Shown piece after piece: positions 10,969-20,756 of a DNA stretch of 64,000 nt (its first letter is position 1; each line of letters begins with the position of its first letter). The stretch is from Deinococcus sp. AJ005. GTDB lineage: Bacteria; Deinococcota; Deinococci; Deinococcales; Deinococcaceae. The notes beneath the pieces were generated by a model. That model had not been told where the DNA came from. It ran no database searches and saw only the letters and a program-made list of their open reading frames with translations. The stretch lies in assembly GCF_009017495.1 (NCBI RefSeq), contig NZ_CP044990.1, forward strand, positions 2,251,001 to 2,315,000, written 5' to 3'. A program made the position numbers and the translations under genes.

Positions 10969-11760
10969 TCACCGACTCGCAATCTTGGTCCGGCGCTCCA
11001 ACTGATCCGTGAACAGCGTCAGCACGGTGGTCAGGGCCAGATACACCACGGCCACGGTGGTCAGCACTGGGATGGGCTGGAAGCTTTCCGAGCTGACACG
11101 CGATCCGGCCAACGTGAGTTCCAGCAGGGCGATGCTGGACGCCAGCGAGGAATCCTTGAGCAGCGCCACGATGTTGTTGACCAGAGGCGGCACCACGATC
11201 CGCAGCGCCTGCGGCAGCACCACGGTGGTCATGGTCTGCGCGCCGCTGAGGCCCAGGCTGCGGGCCGCCTCGGTCTGGCCGCGCGCAATCGCCATGATGC
11301 CTGCGCGGATCACCTCGGCATTGTACGCACCCACATTCAGCGACAGGGCGATCACGGCAGACCAGAATTCATCCAGTTGCAGGTTGATGCCGATGGCCGC
11401 CAGGATGCCGGGCAGCGCGTTGTACACGAACAGAATCTGCACCAGCAGCGGCGTGCCGCGCACCAACCAAATAAAGAAGTTGGCGGGCGCACGGACCCAG
11501 GCGTTTTCGCTGGTCTTCTGAATCCCCGCGATCATGCCGATCACCAGCCCGATCAGGCCGCTGACCACCGTGAGCTGCACGGTGACGCGCGCGCCCTCTG
11601 CAAACAGATCGGCGCGCGGGCCAATCGGATCGGGCATCAGGCGCAGGACGAAGGTGATCACGAAAAACAGGGCCAGGAAGGCAGCTACCGCCCCCAGCAG
11701 CCACAGGAAGATGGACGGGCCGCCTGCTGCGGGAGGACGAAAGGCTTTCGGCGCGGTCAT
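10969..11760 (-). CDS. Polar amino-acid ABC transporter permease (HisMQ family)
   Basis: A 263-residue inner-membrane permease with about five helices. LWLLGAVAAFLALFFVITFV is the first; WLVRGTPLLVQILFVYNALP is the conserved RGTPLLVQ entry of the His/Gln/Glu permease family; EAARSLGLSGAQTMTTVVLP is the EAA loop that contacts the ATPase; KDSSLASSIALLELT is also family-typical. No binding protein or ATPase gene flanks it, so its partners are encoded elsewhere. ATG 11760 overlaps the stop of a 17-codon frame (ATGA), and no Shine-Dalgarno or -10 sits directly ahead of it, which makes translation by coupling to that short frame plausible. The exact amino acid transported is not inferable. Confidence 0.9.
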   Translation of the reverse strand: MTAPKAFRPPAAGGPSIFLWLLGAVAAFLALFFVITFVLRLMPDPIGPRADLFAEGARVTVQLTVVSGLIGLVIGMIAGIQKTSENAWVRAPANFFIWLVRGTPLLVQILFVYNALPGILAAIGINLQLDEFWSAVIALSLNVGAYNAEVIRAGIMAIARGQTEAARSLGLSGAQTMTTVVLPQALRIVVPPLVNNIVALLKDSSLASSIALLELTLAGSRVSSESFQPIPVLTTVAVVYLALTTVLTLFTDQLERRTKIASR

Positions 11761-11810
11761 ATGCGGCGCTCTGGCAGCAGGGGCAGACGGGGACGAGAGC
11801 TGAGTTTCAT
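11757..11810 (-). CDS. Possible 17-residue leader peptide coupled to the permease
   Basis: From ATG 11810 the frame reads MKLSSRPRLPLLPERRI and stops at TGA 11757-11759, overlapping the permease ATG in ATGA. Seven bases before ATG 11810 is CATCAT, a weak -10, preceded 19 bases earlier by TTGCGA. The same frame stays open upstream to a GTG next to the previous terminator, so a 43-residue version is also possible. Evidence is the coupling geometry only. Confidence 0.3.
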   Translation of the reverse strand: MKLSSRPRLPLLPERRI

Positions 11811-11889
11811 TTCGCCGATGATGCCACAGGTCACGTTCGCCGTCGCAAATTCGTTCAGGTGCACCCGCTCTGGCAAAGCCAGCGACACC

Positions 11890-11924
11890 AAAAAAGCTGC
11901 ACCCCCGATCGGAGGTGCAGCCTT
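11890..11924 (-). terminator. Intrinsic terminator after the membrane protein gene
   Basis: GGCTGCACCTCC-GATC-GGGGGTGCAGC on the minus strand followed by a seven-T tract, 40 bases past the stop at 11964. Confidence 0.9.
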
Positions 11925-11963
11925 GAAAGGTCCTACTCTGAGAGTGCTTGGTTGGGAGAGTGC

Positions 11964-12893
11964 TTAGTTGGGGCGGCGGGCGGCGACGTTGGTCACAGGG
12001 GTGGTGGCTGCGCTGCGCGCACCGAACACACTTGCCAGCAGGGTCAGTCCAGCCACCAGCAACCAGCCCCAGCCTGCCGTGCTGGCCGCGCCACGGGCAG
12101 CAGCTTCAGCGTTCTTGGCGGCCTGCTCGGCCTGCTTCTGAATGCGGTCCACCGACTTGTTCACCTCGGTCTGCACTTCGGTGGCCTGGGCGTTGCTCAG
12201 CCCCTGGCGCTCCAGACGGGTCACGAACTGCGGGCCGCTCAGGGCCTTCTTGATCGAGTCCACGCGGGCCGTGGCAAAGTCACCGATGTTGGTCAGGTCC
12301 ACGTCGCCCAGATCGTTGCTGGCGCGGCGCACGATGCCAGAGATCACGTTGGCGCTGGCAGTGACCTGCTCCTGATCCAGATTGGTGTTGTCGGCAATCA
12401 GCCCTTCGGCGTCGGCAGGGGTGATGCCGTTGAAGAAGCTCTGGATGCCAGGCACCTGCGCGCCGCCCACACCAGCAGCAGCAGTGGCCGTGGCAGCCGT
12501 ACCCACCAGACCGCCGATGGCGCTGGTGGCCGTACCGACGATGCGCGAGGCGCTGTTGAAGGCGAACAGGGTGGTCAGCAGCACCAGCACGCTGCCCATC
12601 ACCAGGCCGGTCAGGCCCGCGTCGTCACTGGTCATGGCGGCCACACCGTCGCGGCTGGCCGGAGCGTTGGAGCGCACGGCAGTCAGGCCCGCCAGATACG
12701 CGCCCACCAGCGCGGCGATACCCGTCCAGATGGCGGCGGCAATGCCAACGCCGCTCAGGCTCAGGCCAGTCAGGGCGGTGATGACCAGACCCAGCGCGAT
12801 GATGGTGAGGATAGAGACGAGTCCAACCACCAGACCGGCGATGATGCCGCGCCAGGAAAGTCGGTGGGAATTGAAGTCACGGTTCAGGGTCAT
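11964..12893 (-). CDS. Membrane protein of unknown function with coiled-coil region
   Basis: A 309-residue protein not recognised to a named family. Three hydrophobic segments lie near the N-terminus (GIIAGLVVGLVSILTIIALG; an Ala-rich segment at ~50-70; LVMGSVLVLLTTLFAF), then a soluble region (~140-265) with an acidic stretch, ADAEGLIADNTNLDQEQVTA, and a helical NKSVDRIQKQAEQAAKNAEA likely to form a coiled coil, then a last helix (GWGWLLVAGLTLLASVFGAR). The fourfold helix layout with a large loop suggests a stress-linked membrane protein seen in Deinococcus and other radiation-tolerant bacteria, but that is a guess. ATG 12893 has AAGGAG five bases upstream. It is monocistronic with its own terminator. 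Confidence 0.75.
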   Translation of the reverse strand: MTLNRDFNSHRLSWRGIIAGLVVGLVSILTIIALGLVITALTGLSLSGVGIAAAIWTGIAALVGAYLAGLTAVRSNAPASRDGVAAMTSDDAGLTGLVMGSVLVLLTTLFAFNSASRIVGTATSAIGGLVGTAATATAAAGVGGAQVPGIQSFFNGITPADAEGLIADNTNLDQEQVTASANVISGIVRRASNDLGDVDLTNIGDFATARVDSIKKALSGPQFVTRLERQGLSNAQATEVQTEVNKSVDRIQKQAEQAAKNAEAAARGAASTAGWGWLLVAGLTLLASVFGARSAATTPVTNVAARRPN

Positions 12894-13105
12894 ACTTACT
12901 CCTTGTGCGCCCGACTGGGGAATATGGGGCCAGCCCAGCGCCGCGCTCCCGAACCGTTGTGGTTGTGGGGAACGCCTTTCATGTCCCCCAACTTAACCGT
13001 CCCGGCCAGAACAGCGTGCATTCCTACACTTAACGTGCTGCTCATATGAAAACGTCGTGTGGAACAGCGAAACACTGTGTTGAGAATGGCTTAAAGAAGA
13101 AGCAT

Positions 13106-13144
13106 GAAAAAAGGGATGAGTGCATCTGACTCTCATCCCTTTTC
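13106..13144 (-). terminator. Intrinsic terminator after the acyl-CoA dehydrogenase gene
   Basis: AAAAGGGATGAG and CTCATCCCTTTTTTC on the minus strand around an eleven-base loop, directly past the stop at 13157. Confidence 0.9.
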
Positions 13145-13156
13145 ATATCTGGGCGT

Positions 13157-14515
<1,359 letters not shown>

Positions 14516-14610
14516 ACATCTTTGTACCGCGTTCAGCATTTTCCGACAGGGTGAAAGCGCCCAGCCCCATGTTCACCGATCCTTTAGGGCCAGGAGGCAG
14601 GGCGAACGGG

Positions 14611-14616
14611 TAACAT
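14611..14616 (+). promoter_or_regulatory. -10 element for the 171-residue hypothetical
   Basis: TAACAT six bases before ATG 14623; leaderless pattern. Confidence 0.5.
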
Positions 14617-14622
14617 GGACCC

Positions 14623-15138
14623 ATGACCGCCTCTGCCGAGCGGCCCACCCGCCCGCTGGCCGCCAAGCCCGGCGGGTACGTGGAGCTGGCGCGCTATTCC
14701 AGCCTGTCCCGGTTCTGGGCGCTGCTGGGGGGCGCTGTGCGGGCAGACCGCAGCGTCAGCACCGTGCGCGGTGACCCGCCAGAGGTCTGCCGCCGCCGGA
14801 TCACCGGGTATACCCTGCCCAACGCCTCCATTTTTCTGGACACGTCCCGGTTGCTCAAGGAGTTGGAGGACGGCTTTGAACCGCATCCAGCGCTGGTGGA
14901 CCTGCTGTCTGGCGATCCCTTCCCACTACGCGCCGAACTGAACGCCCATTTTGAATTGCGCGCCAATTTCGTGATCGCCTTCACCGCCCGCCGCGACCTG
15001 ATCGCCCGCCCCGAATTCCGTTTCACCCCTATCGTGCAGGGCCTGAGCAGCCTGCCGGACGGCCTACCGCTGGACGCAAGGCGGTTGGGGCGAGATGAGT
15101 TGCATCTGCTGTTGCAGCGGGCGTGCGGGGTGGCGTAG
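14623..15138 (+). CDS. Hypothetical protein, 171 residues
   Basis: Not recognised. The sequence [20 protein letters not shown] has a disordered Pro/Arg-rich start, then a mixed alpha/beta body with [40 protein letters not shown] and [20 protein letters not shown]; there is no signal peptide, membrane helix or metal motif. Codon use and GC content match the neighbours, so it looks like a real gene. It is divergent from the acyl-CoA dehydrogenase gene and convergent with the M1 peptidase gene, separated from the latter by a repeat element. A TAACAT -10 six bases ahead of ATG 14623 supports the start. Likely cytosolic; function unknown. Confidence 0.75.
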   Translation: MTASAERPTRPLAAKPGGYVELARYSSLSRFWALLGGAVRADRSVSTVRGDPPEVCRRRITGYTLPNASIFLDTSRLLKELEDGFEPHPALVDLLSGDPFPLRAELNAHFELRANFVIAFTARRDLIARPEFRFTPIVQGLSSLPDGLPLDARRLGRDELHLLLQRACGVA

Positions 15139-15153
15139 GGGCGCTCGCCGCGC

Positions 15154-15237
15154 CGTCTAAAGGTCAAAAAGTCTAACCGTCTAACCGCCAGAAAATTCCG
15201 GCATCTTTTGTAGGTTGACCGTTCGACGGTTTGACCC
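15154..15237. repeat. GTCNAACC-type inverted repeat, copy 1
   Basis: The left arm contains GGTCAAAAAGTCTAACCG followed by a second TCTAACCG unit; the right arm (15213-15237) GGTTGACCGTTCGACGG then TTTGACCC is a diverged inverse copy of it. The element lies between two convergent genes, its right end four bases from the M1 peptidase stop. A second related copy is at 63437-63537. Confidence 0.6.
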
Positions 15238-15240
15238 TCT

Positions 15241-16710
15241 TCACCTCTGTGGCATCGGCGGCAACTCCGGCGACTCTGCCCACAACCGTAGCGCCGCCTC
15301 TGCCTTTGCTCCCAGACGCGTGCGAGTGTAGGTCAGCAGATCGGCGGTGGTCACAGGCTGAGCCGAGAACCCAGAGACCCAGCCGCGCAAGTACGCCTTA
15401 AAAGCCGCGTCGTCCACGGTCACACGAACGGCTTGCAAGGCCAGCGCACCCCGGATATACGCGGTGGTGTCGAACAGTTGAGATTCGGTGGTGGCAACGA
15501 GCGGGCGGGTCTGGCTGCGGCCCACGCGGGCGTACCAGCCGCGCACCATGTCATCCCCAGTTTCGCCCTGCGCCTGCGCCCACAGCAGTTCGGCATAGGT
15601 GGCGAAGCCCTCGTTGAGCCAGACCCCGGACCAGTCGGCCAGGACCACGCGGTCCCCAAACCATTGGTGGGCGGTTTCGTGAACCAGCACGCGCACGTTG
15701 CTGGACGTGACCGGCATGGTGGACAGCGTGGCCGTCTCCAGCGCCGGAATGCGCGGCGTAACGATGGCCGAGCCGTAGGCGCTGAAGGGGTACGGTCCAA
15801 ACCAGTCGGTCAGCACTCTTAGAATCTCGCCCGTGGAGACGTAGGCGTCGCGCGTATCAGCCAGGACACCGACAGGGAAGTAATCGCGCCGGATCACGTC
15901 TGCGCCGCCCTTCCCCACCGGGACGGCAGCGGAATCCACGCGCTCGAAGCGGTTGACGTGAACCGCCAGCGCATAGGTGGGAATCGGCTGCACCTGCTCG
16001 AAGGTGAAGGTGCGTCCCCCATCTGACGCAGCAATCTCGGAAAGCTGCACGCCGCTGGCCGCCGCCGTATATCCGGCGGGAACGGTGATGCGGGTGGTAA
16101 AGGTGGCCGGGTCAGACGGGTGATCGTTGACGGGCAAGAAGGTGCGCGTGCCGTCCGGTTCGCTGAGGGTGAAGTTCGCGCCTACCCGCCCACCCGCTGC
16201 CGGGACTGCCTGCCAGCCCACGTTGATCGGCAGGTCCGGGTCAGGCCGCACCCCCACCTGTCCGGCAAAGCGCACCATCACTTCGGCGCGCGTGCCGGGA
16301 AGCAGAGGCTGGGGCGGCTCGACGGTCAGCTTGCCCACTGTCTGATCGTGCCGGTAGGGGGCGAGCAGGCCATTCCAGCGCACCTCCAGCACCTGCGGCC
16401 CCAGGAAATCCAGATTCAGCATGGGCAACGGCTTGGTGGCAGTGACCGTCAGAACCACCGTGCCGCGCAGCTCTGATGTGCCGGGACGGTCCACGGTCAG
16501 GTCCAGATCATAATTCAATACGTCCAGCCCGGCCTGCCCCAGTGCCGGGAAGATCGAGTCTCCAATCGGCTCTGCCGCGACTGAAGCCGAGAGCGGCGGC
16601 AGCGTGGGAACAATGGTAGGAATGACCGCCTGCCCCTGAACGCCAGTGAAGAGCGTCAGAGCCAGCAGACCAGAAAGCCTCCAGCAAGAGCCGACAGCGG
16701 TGCGGGCCAT
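15241..16710 (-). CDS. M1-family metallopeptidase, exported, short form
   Basis: A 489-residue zinc aminopeptidase-like protein with a signal peptide (WRLSGLLALTLFTGVQGQA). After an N-terminal beta saddle domain (~45-255) comes the catalytic domain with VHETAHQWFGD (H344, E345, H348) and NEGFATYAELLW (E367), the complete HEXXH-18-E zinc site. The GAMEN substrate loop appears as PALETATL (E325 kept). The C-terminal helical domain of aminopeptidase N is absent, as in other short bacterial members. ATG 16710 is chosen because GAGGT is eight bases upstream, 17 bases past the Nudix stop; an in-frame TTG at 16725 is the alternative. It probably degrades peptides outside the membrane. Confidence 0.9.
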   Translation of the reverse strand: MARTAVGSCWRLSGLLALTLFTGVQGQAVIPTIVPTLPPLSASVAAEPIGDSIFPALGQAGLDVLNYDLDLTVDRPGTSELRGTVVLTVTATKPLPMLNLDFLGPQVLEVRWNGLLAPYRHDQTVGKLTVEPPQPLLPGTRAEVMVRFAGQVGVRPDPDLPINVGWQAVPAAGGRVGANFTLSEPDGTRTFLPVNDHPSDPATFTTRITVPAGYTAAASGVQLSEIAASDGGRTFTFEQVQPIPTYALAVHVNRFERVDSAAVPVGKGGADVIRRDYFPVGVLADTRDAYVSTGEILRVLTDWFGPYPFSAYGSAIVTPRIPALETATLSTMPVTSSNVRVLVHETAHQWFGDRVVLADWSGVWLNEGFATYAELLWAQAQGETGDDMVRGWYARVGRSQTRPLVATTESQLFDTTAYIRGALALQAVRVTVDDAAFKAYLRGWVSGFSAQPVTTADLLTYTRTRLGAKAEAALRLWAESPELPPMPQR

Positions 16711-16726
16711 GCCTGTGAACCTCAAC

Positions 16727-17203
<477 letters not shown>

Positions 17204-17377
17204 AGAAGAACCGGGGCGAAGGGGCGGTGGGTGCGCGGCAGGCGGGTCATGTGCAGCGCAGTCTAGCGGAGACCTGCCGCGTGAGGCGGGTCTCAAGGAA
17301 TTGTCTGTTCTGGAGGGGTGGGGTGGGCACGAAGCGTTACGGTCCTCCTGGCCTGCTTTAGGCCACAATGCGCGGTG

Positions 17378-18508
17378 ATGACAGTAGACGGCGGGAACCA
17401 GGAACAGTGGGCGCAGACCGCCATGTTCACCGCCTCGGAGGTGGAGACGCAAACGGGCGTGCCCGCCGCCACACTGCGGCAGTGGGAGCGGCGCTACGGC
17501 TTCCCGCGCCCGGTCCGTGATGCCAACGGCTACCGCCTGTATTCGCCCGGAGACGTGCGCGATATCGGCATCATGCTGGAGCATCAGCGGCGCGGGGTGG
17601 GTGCCAAACTGGCGGCAGAATTGACCCTGCGCGGGGTGGCGGTGGGCCACGCCGGAAAACCACCGCCTGTACCCGTGCCGCAGCGCGCGCCCCACCGTCC
17701 CCCGATGGATGTGCCTGGGCTGGCCCACGCGCTGGCACAGGCGCTGATCGCCGCCGACAACACGCGGGCCGGGGACCTGCTGGCCGAGGCCCACGCCCAG
17801 TTGCCCGTGGAAGAGGTCATGACGCACGTGATGTCCCCGGCCCTGGTGGAGATTGGGGCGCTCTGGGCAGGCGGCGAGATCACCATTGCCCACGAGCGCG
17901 CCGCCAGCCATTACCTGCGCTCACGGCTGTCGGCACTCATGGAAATCGCGGGGGGCGAGGAAGGCCAGGGCGGCAGCTTCGGTCCCCTGGTGGTGGCCGC
18001 CTGCGCGCCAGGAGAGCAGCACGAATTGGGTCTGATGATGCTCACGATGGCCCTGCGCCGCCGGGGGGTGCGGGTGGCCTATCTGGGCGCAAACGTGCCG
18101 CTGGGCGACCTGACCACCTTTGCCCATGAGCGGCAGGCGCAGGCCATCCTGCTGGGGGTCAACGGCGAATGGGCCTTGCAGGGCTGGGTGGCCGGGGACT
18201 GGAACGGCAAGAGCTGGGTGGCCGATACCTCCTCGCCGGAAGACCCATTGACGCACGCGGCGGGAAAAGGGCGGGTGCTGAACGGCGCAGGCAGAGCTTC
18301 GGCGTCCAGAACACCCATCCTGCAACGGCTGGGGCTGCCCGTGTTTCTGGGCGGCGCGCTGATGAACGCCCGCCCCGAACTGGCCGCCGAACTGGGCGGC
18401 ATCTATGCTGGACCCGACGCCACAGTGGCCACAGCCATCATTTCTGAGGCGCTGGACCACGCCTCACAGGCTGTGCCGGACTCAGGCCAGAAACCCACAC
18501 CAAATTAG
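17378..18508 (+). CDS. MerR-family regulator with cobalamin-binding domain (CarH/LitR-like)
   Basis: A 376-residue regulator. Residues ~16-80 are a MerR winged helix ([40 protein letters not shown]). After a Pro-rich linker, ~112-190 form the helical B12-cap domain and ~203-370 the Rossmann B12 domain with E213-Q-H215-E-L-G, the E-x-H-x-x-G signature whose His ligates cobalt. In CarH photoreceptors the cap has W-x9-E-H; here it is W163-x9-E173 followed by Arg, and the residue after W163 is Ala rather than His. A ~50-residue low-similarity insertion follows near 250-300. It is followed 32 bp later by an epimerase gene. ATG 17378 has only CACAAT as possible -10. Cofactor binding is likely, light response uncertain. 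Confidence 0.85.
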   Translation: MTVDGGNQEQWAQTAMFTASEVETQTGVPAATLRQWERRYGFPRPVRDANGYRLYSPGDVRDIGIMLEHQRRGVGAKLAAELTLRGVAVGHAGKPPPVPVPQRAPHRPPMDVPGLAHALAQALIAADNTRAGDLLAEAHAQLPVEEVMTHVMSPALVEIGALWAGGEITIAHERAASHYLRSRLSALMEIAGGEEGQGGSFGPLVVAACAPGEQHELGLMMLTMALRRRGVRVAYLGANVPLGDLTTFAHERQAQAILLGVNGEWALQGWVAGDWNGKSWVADTSSPEDPLTHAAGKGRVLNGAGRASASRTPILQRLGLPVFLGGALMNARPELAAELGGIYAGPDATVATAIISEALDHASQAVPDSGQKPTPN

Positions 18509-18540
18509 AACCTGAAATCAGACCAGGAAGGAGAACAACC

Positions 18541-19425
18541 ATGAAGATACTCGTGACCGGGGGAACCGGATTTGTTGGGCAGGCTGTTGTGAAGGAACTC
18601 GTCTCGCGCGGCCATCAGGTCTGGGCAGGCAGCCGCGAGGGCAAGGAGGGCGGTGCGGGGCAGGCCGTCAAACTGGACGTGACCGATCCCGCCAGCGTGC
18701 TGGCCGCCGTGGCAAAGGTGGACCCCGATGCCGTGGTCCATCTGGTGGGCATCATCACCGAGAAGGGCGCGCAGACCTTTCAGGCCGTACATGTGGAGGG
18801 CACGCGGCATGTGTTGGCCGCCGTGCCACGCGGCGCACGTTATATCCACATGAGCGCGCTGGGGGCCGATGTGGACAGCGCCAGCGGCTACAGCGCCAGC
18901 AAGGGCCGCGCCGAGGCCTTGGTCAAGAGCAGTGGCCTGCGCTACACCATCTTTGAACCCAGCCTGATCTTCGGTCTGGGCGACGACTTTTTTGGGCGGG
19001 TGCTGCGGGAACTGGTCAGCGTGGCCCCCATCGTGCCGCAGATCGGCGACGGCAGCTTTCCATTCCGGCCCGTCAGCGTGCAGGACGTGACGCAGGCATT
19101 CGCCGGGGCCGCCGAGTCGGACACCGGCGTGGGCGAGACCTACGCCCTGACCGGCCCAGAGGAATACACCTTCCGGCAGTTGCTGGAAATGGAACTGAGC
19201 GCACTGGGCAAGAAGAAACCCATCGTGCCCGTGCCGATTGTGCTGATGAATCTGGCCGTGCCGATGATGAACCTGCTGCCCAACCCGCCGATCACCAAAG
19301 ACCAGTACGCCATGCTCAAGGAGGGCAACACCGCCCCCAACGAGCCAGCAAAAACGGTCTTTGACCTGCCCATGCTGAAGCTGCCGGAGCATCTACCGCA
19401 GATCGTGGCGGCGGCGAAGAACTAG
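18541..19425 (+). CDS. NAD(P)-dependent epimerase/dehydratase, NDUFA9-like atypical SDR
   Basis: A 294-residue Rossmann protein beginning [20 protein letters not shown], the TGxxGxxG dinucleotide loop of extended/atypical SDRs. [20 protein letters not shown] and [20 protein letters not shown] correspond to the active-site region of the complex I NDUFA9/UDP-glucose-epimerase-like group; the classical YxxxK is replaced by Y-S-A-S-K. Family members act as quinone-biosynthesis or complex I assembly factors, or as sugar or carotenoid-related reductases; the substrate here is unknown. ATG 18541 has AAGGAG seven bases upstream. It follows the MerR/B12 gene by 32 bp in the same direction and is probably its operon partner or target. 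Confidence 0.85.
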   Translation: MKILVTGGTGFVGQAVVKELVSRGHQVWAGSREGKEGGAGQAVKLDVTDPASVLAAVAKVDPDAVVHLVGIITEKGAQTFQAVHVEGTRHVLAAVPRGARYIHMSALGADVDSASGYSASKGRAEALVKSSGLRYTIFEPSLIFGLGDDFFGRVLRELVSVAPIVPQIGDGSFPFRPVSVQDVTQAFAGAAESDTGVGETYALTGPEEYTFRQLLEMELSALGKKKPIVPVPIVLMNLAVPMMNLLPNPPITKDQYAMLKEGNTAPNEPAKTVFDLPMLKLPEHLPQIVAAAKN

Positions 19426-19578
19426 GTGAGATCGGGAAAAACGTCGTCATCTGCGCGCTTTCCCCGCAGTCTCTGACCCTTCCCCATCAAAGTTGATCCC
19501 CATGCAGTGGGGGTGGTGTACCCCCAGAGCGCCCTTTGACCCCCTCGTTTCGACTGTTCATTGCCCCTTTTCAACGCA

Positions 19579-19584
19579 TAGCAT
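19579..19584 (+). promoter_or_regulatory. -10 element for the DUF898 gene
   Basis: TAGCAT nine bases before ATG 19594. Confidence 0.45.
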
Positions 19585-19593
19585 GGCAGTCAG

Positions 19594-20754
19594 ATGATCG
19601 ATCCTGCCGCGCCCCCGAACGAATCTCCGAATCTGGGCCGACACGTTCACGTTCTGTCCTCCGAAGCCCTTCAACCCGGCCCTGCCACGGTTACCGAATA
19701 TCCCGTCGGCTTTACGGGCACGGCGGGCGAGTATTTCCGGCTGTGGATCGTGAATATCGCGCTGACCTTCGTGACGCTGGGGCTGTATCTGCCGTGGGCA
19801 CGCGTTCGCAACCGGCAGTATTTTTACGGCCACACCTGGGTGGACGGCCAGAACTTCGAGTACCGCGCCAATCCGGCGGCGCTGCTGCGCGGTTACCTGA
19901 TCGTGGCGGCGCTGTTCGTGGCCTACGCGGTTTCGGGGCAATTCGAGCGGACGCAGTGGGTGGCGGCAGTGCTGGCCGTGGTCTATGGGGTTGGCTACCC
20001 GGTGCTGGTGCGCCAGTCCATGCGCTTTCAGGCGGTCAACACGGTTCACCGGGGCCTGCGCTTCCGCTTTCACGGCACCACGGGCGGCGCATACGTGGCC
20101 TACATGCTGGCCAATTTTGTGGCAAGCCTTTCCTTCGGGCTGGCGCTGCCTTGGGCGTGGTACATGCAGCGGCGCTATCAGGTAGAGGGTCTGGCCTACG
20201 GCTCGGCGCGTGCCACATTCCGGGGCGATGTCGGCCCCTTTTACCTGATCGGCCTGACCGCGCTGGGTCTGACCATCGCGGGCGGTGTGGTGATCGGCAT
20301 CCCGCTGGTGGCGCTGGCGGCCACGCTGCTGGGCAGCTTCGATTTCGCCGACATCAACCTGGCGAATCTGGCGGCCTCCGCGCCGTTTCTGGCAGCGGCA
20401 GCGGCTGGCTATCTGGCGGTGCTGGTCCTGTATGTGGTGGGCTGGCAATACGTGCGCGGCGCGACGATGGTTTACGTTCTGAACAACATGGAACTGGGCG
20501 GCGTGATCCGCACGCGGGCCACCTTCAGCCCCTGGCGGCTGGTGTGGATCAGCGTGACCAACAGCGCCGCGCGGGTGCTGACATTGGGGCTGGCCTCGCC
20601 GTGGGCGGCGGTGCGCCAGAACCGCTATGTGCTGGGCGGCCTGACCGTGCGCGCCATCGCCCCGCTGGACGACTTCGCGGCGGGGGTGGGCGGCGAAACC
20701 TCAGCGTTTGGCGAGGCGGCCACCGAACTGCTGGACATTCAGGTGGGCTTCTAG
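19594..20754 (+). CDS. DUF898 (YjgN-like) membrane protein
   Basis: A 386-residue polytopic protein with two copies of the DUF898 signature: LTLGLYLPWARVRNRQYFYG near residue 65 and LTLGLASPWAAVRQNRYVLG near 340, with a third diverged copy LSFGLALPWAWYMQRRY in between. Each copy is a W-A/R-x-R-x-x-Y patch at the end of a helix. About seven membrane helices are visible. The function is unknown; family members often sit next to an M48 peptidase gene, as here (2 bp gap to the next ATG), and may be its membrane partner. ATG 19594 follows a TAGCAT -10 by nine bases, compatible with a leaderless or near-leaderless mRNA. Confidence 0.88.
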   Translation: MIDPAAPPNESPNLGRHVHVLSSEALQPGPATVTEYPVGFTGTAGEYFRLWIVNIALTFVTLGLYLPWARVRNRQYFYGHTWVDGQNFEYRANPAALLRGYLIVAALFVAYAVSGQFERTQWVAAVLAVVYGVGYPVLVRQSMRFQAVNTVHRGLRFRFHGTTGGAYVAYMLANFVASLSFGLALPWAWYMQRRYQVEGLAYGSARATFRGDVGPFYLIGLTALGLTIAGGVVIGIPLVALAATLLGSFDFADINLANLAASAPFLAAAAAGYLAVLVLYVVGWQYVRGATMVYVLNNMELGGVIRTRATFSPWRLVWISVTNSAARVLTLGLASPWAAVRQNRYVLGGLTVRAIAPLDDFAAGVGGETSAFGEAATELLDIQVGF

Positions 20755-20756
20755 CG

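Noticed and set aside
11859..13049. 396-codon plus-strand frame across the membrane protein gene
   Set aside because: His/Gln/Gly-rich shadow of the minus-strand gene, which has a ribosome-binding site, membrane helices and terminator.
13071..13081. Palindrome AACACTGTGTT upstream of the membrane protein gene
   Set aside because: Too short and not matching any operator I know, including the radiation/desiccation response motif.
17318..17377. Earlier start for the MerR/B12 regulator
   Set aside because: The added 20 residues are not MerR-like and lie over the presumed promoter; ATG 17378 places the HTH at the usual distance.
19500..19530. GGGGGT...ACCCCC hairpin after the epimerase gene as a terminator
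   Set aside because: Short stem and no T tract on either strand.
19536..20756. Frame open far upstream of the M48 peptidase ATG, overlapping the DUF898 gene
   Set aside because: The upstream part is Arg/Gly-rich without homology and out of frame with the real DUF898 protein; M48 homology starts after 20757.
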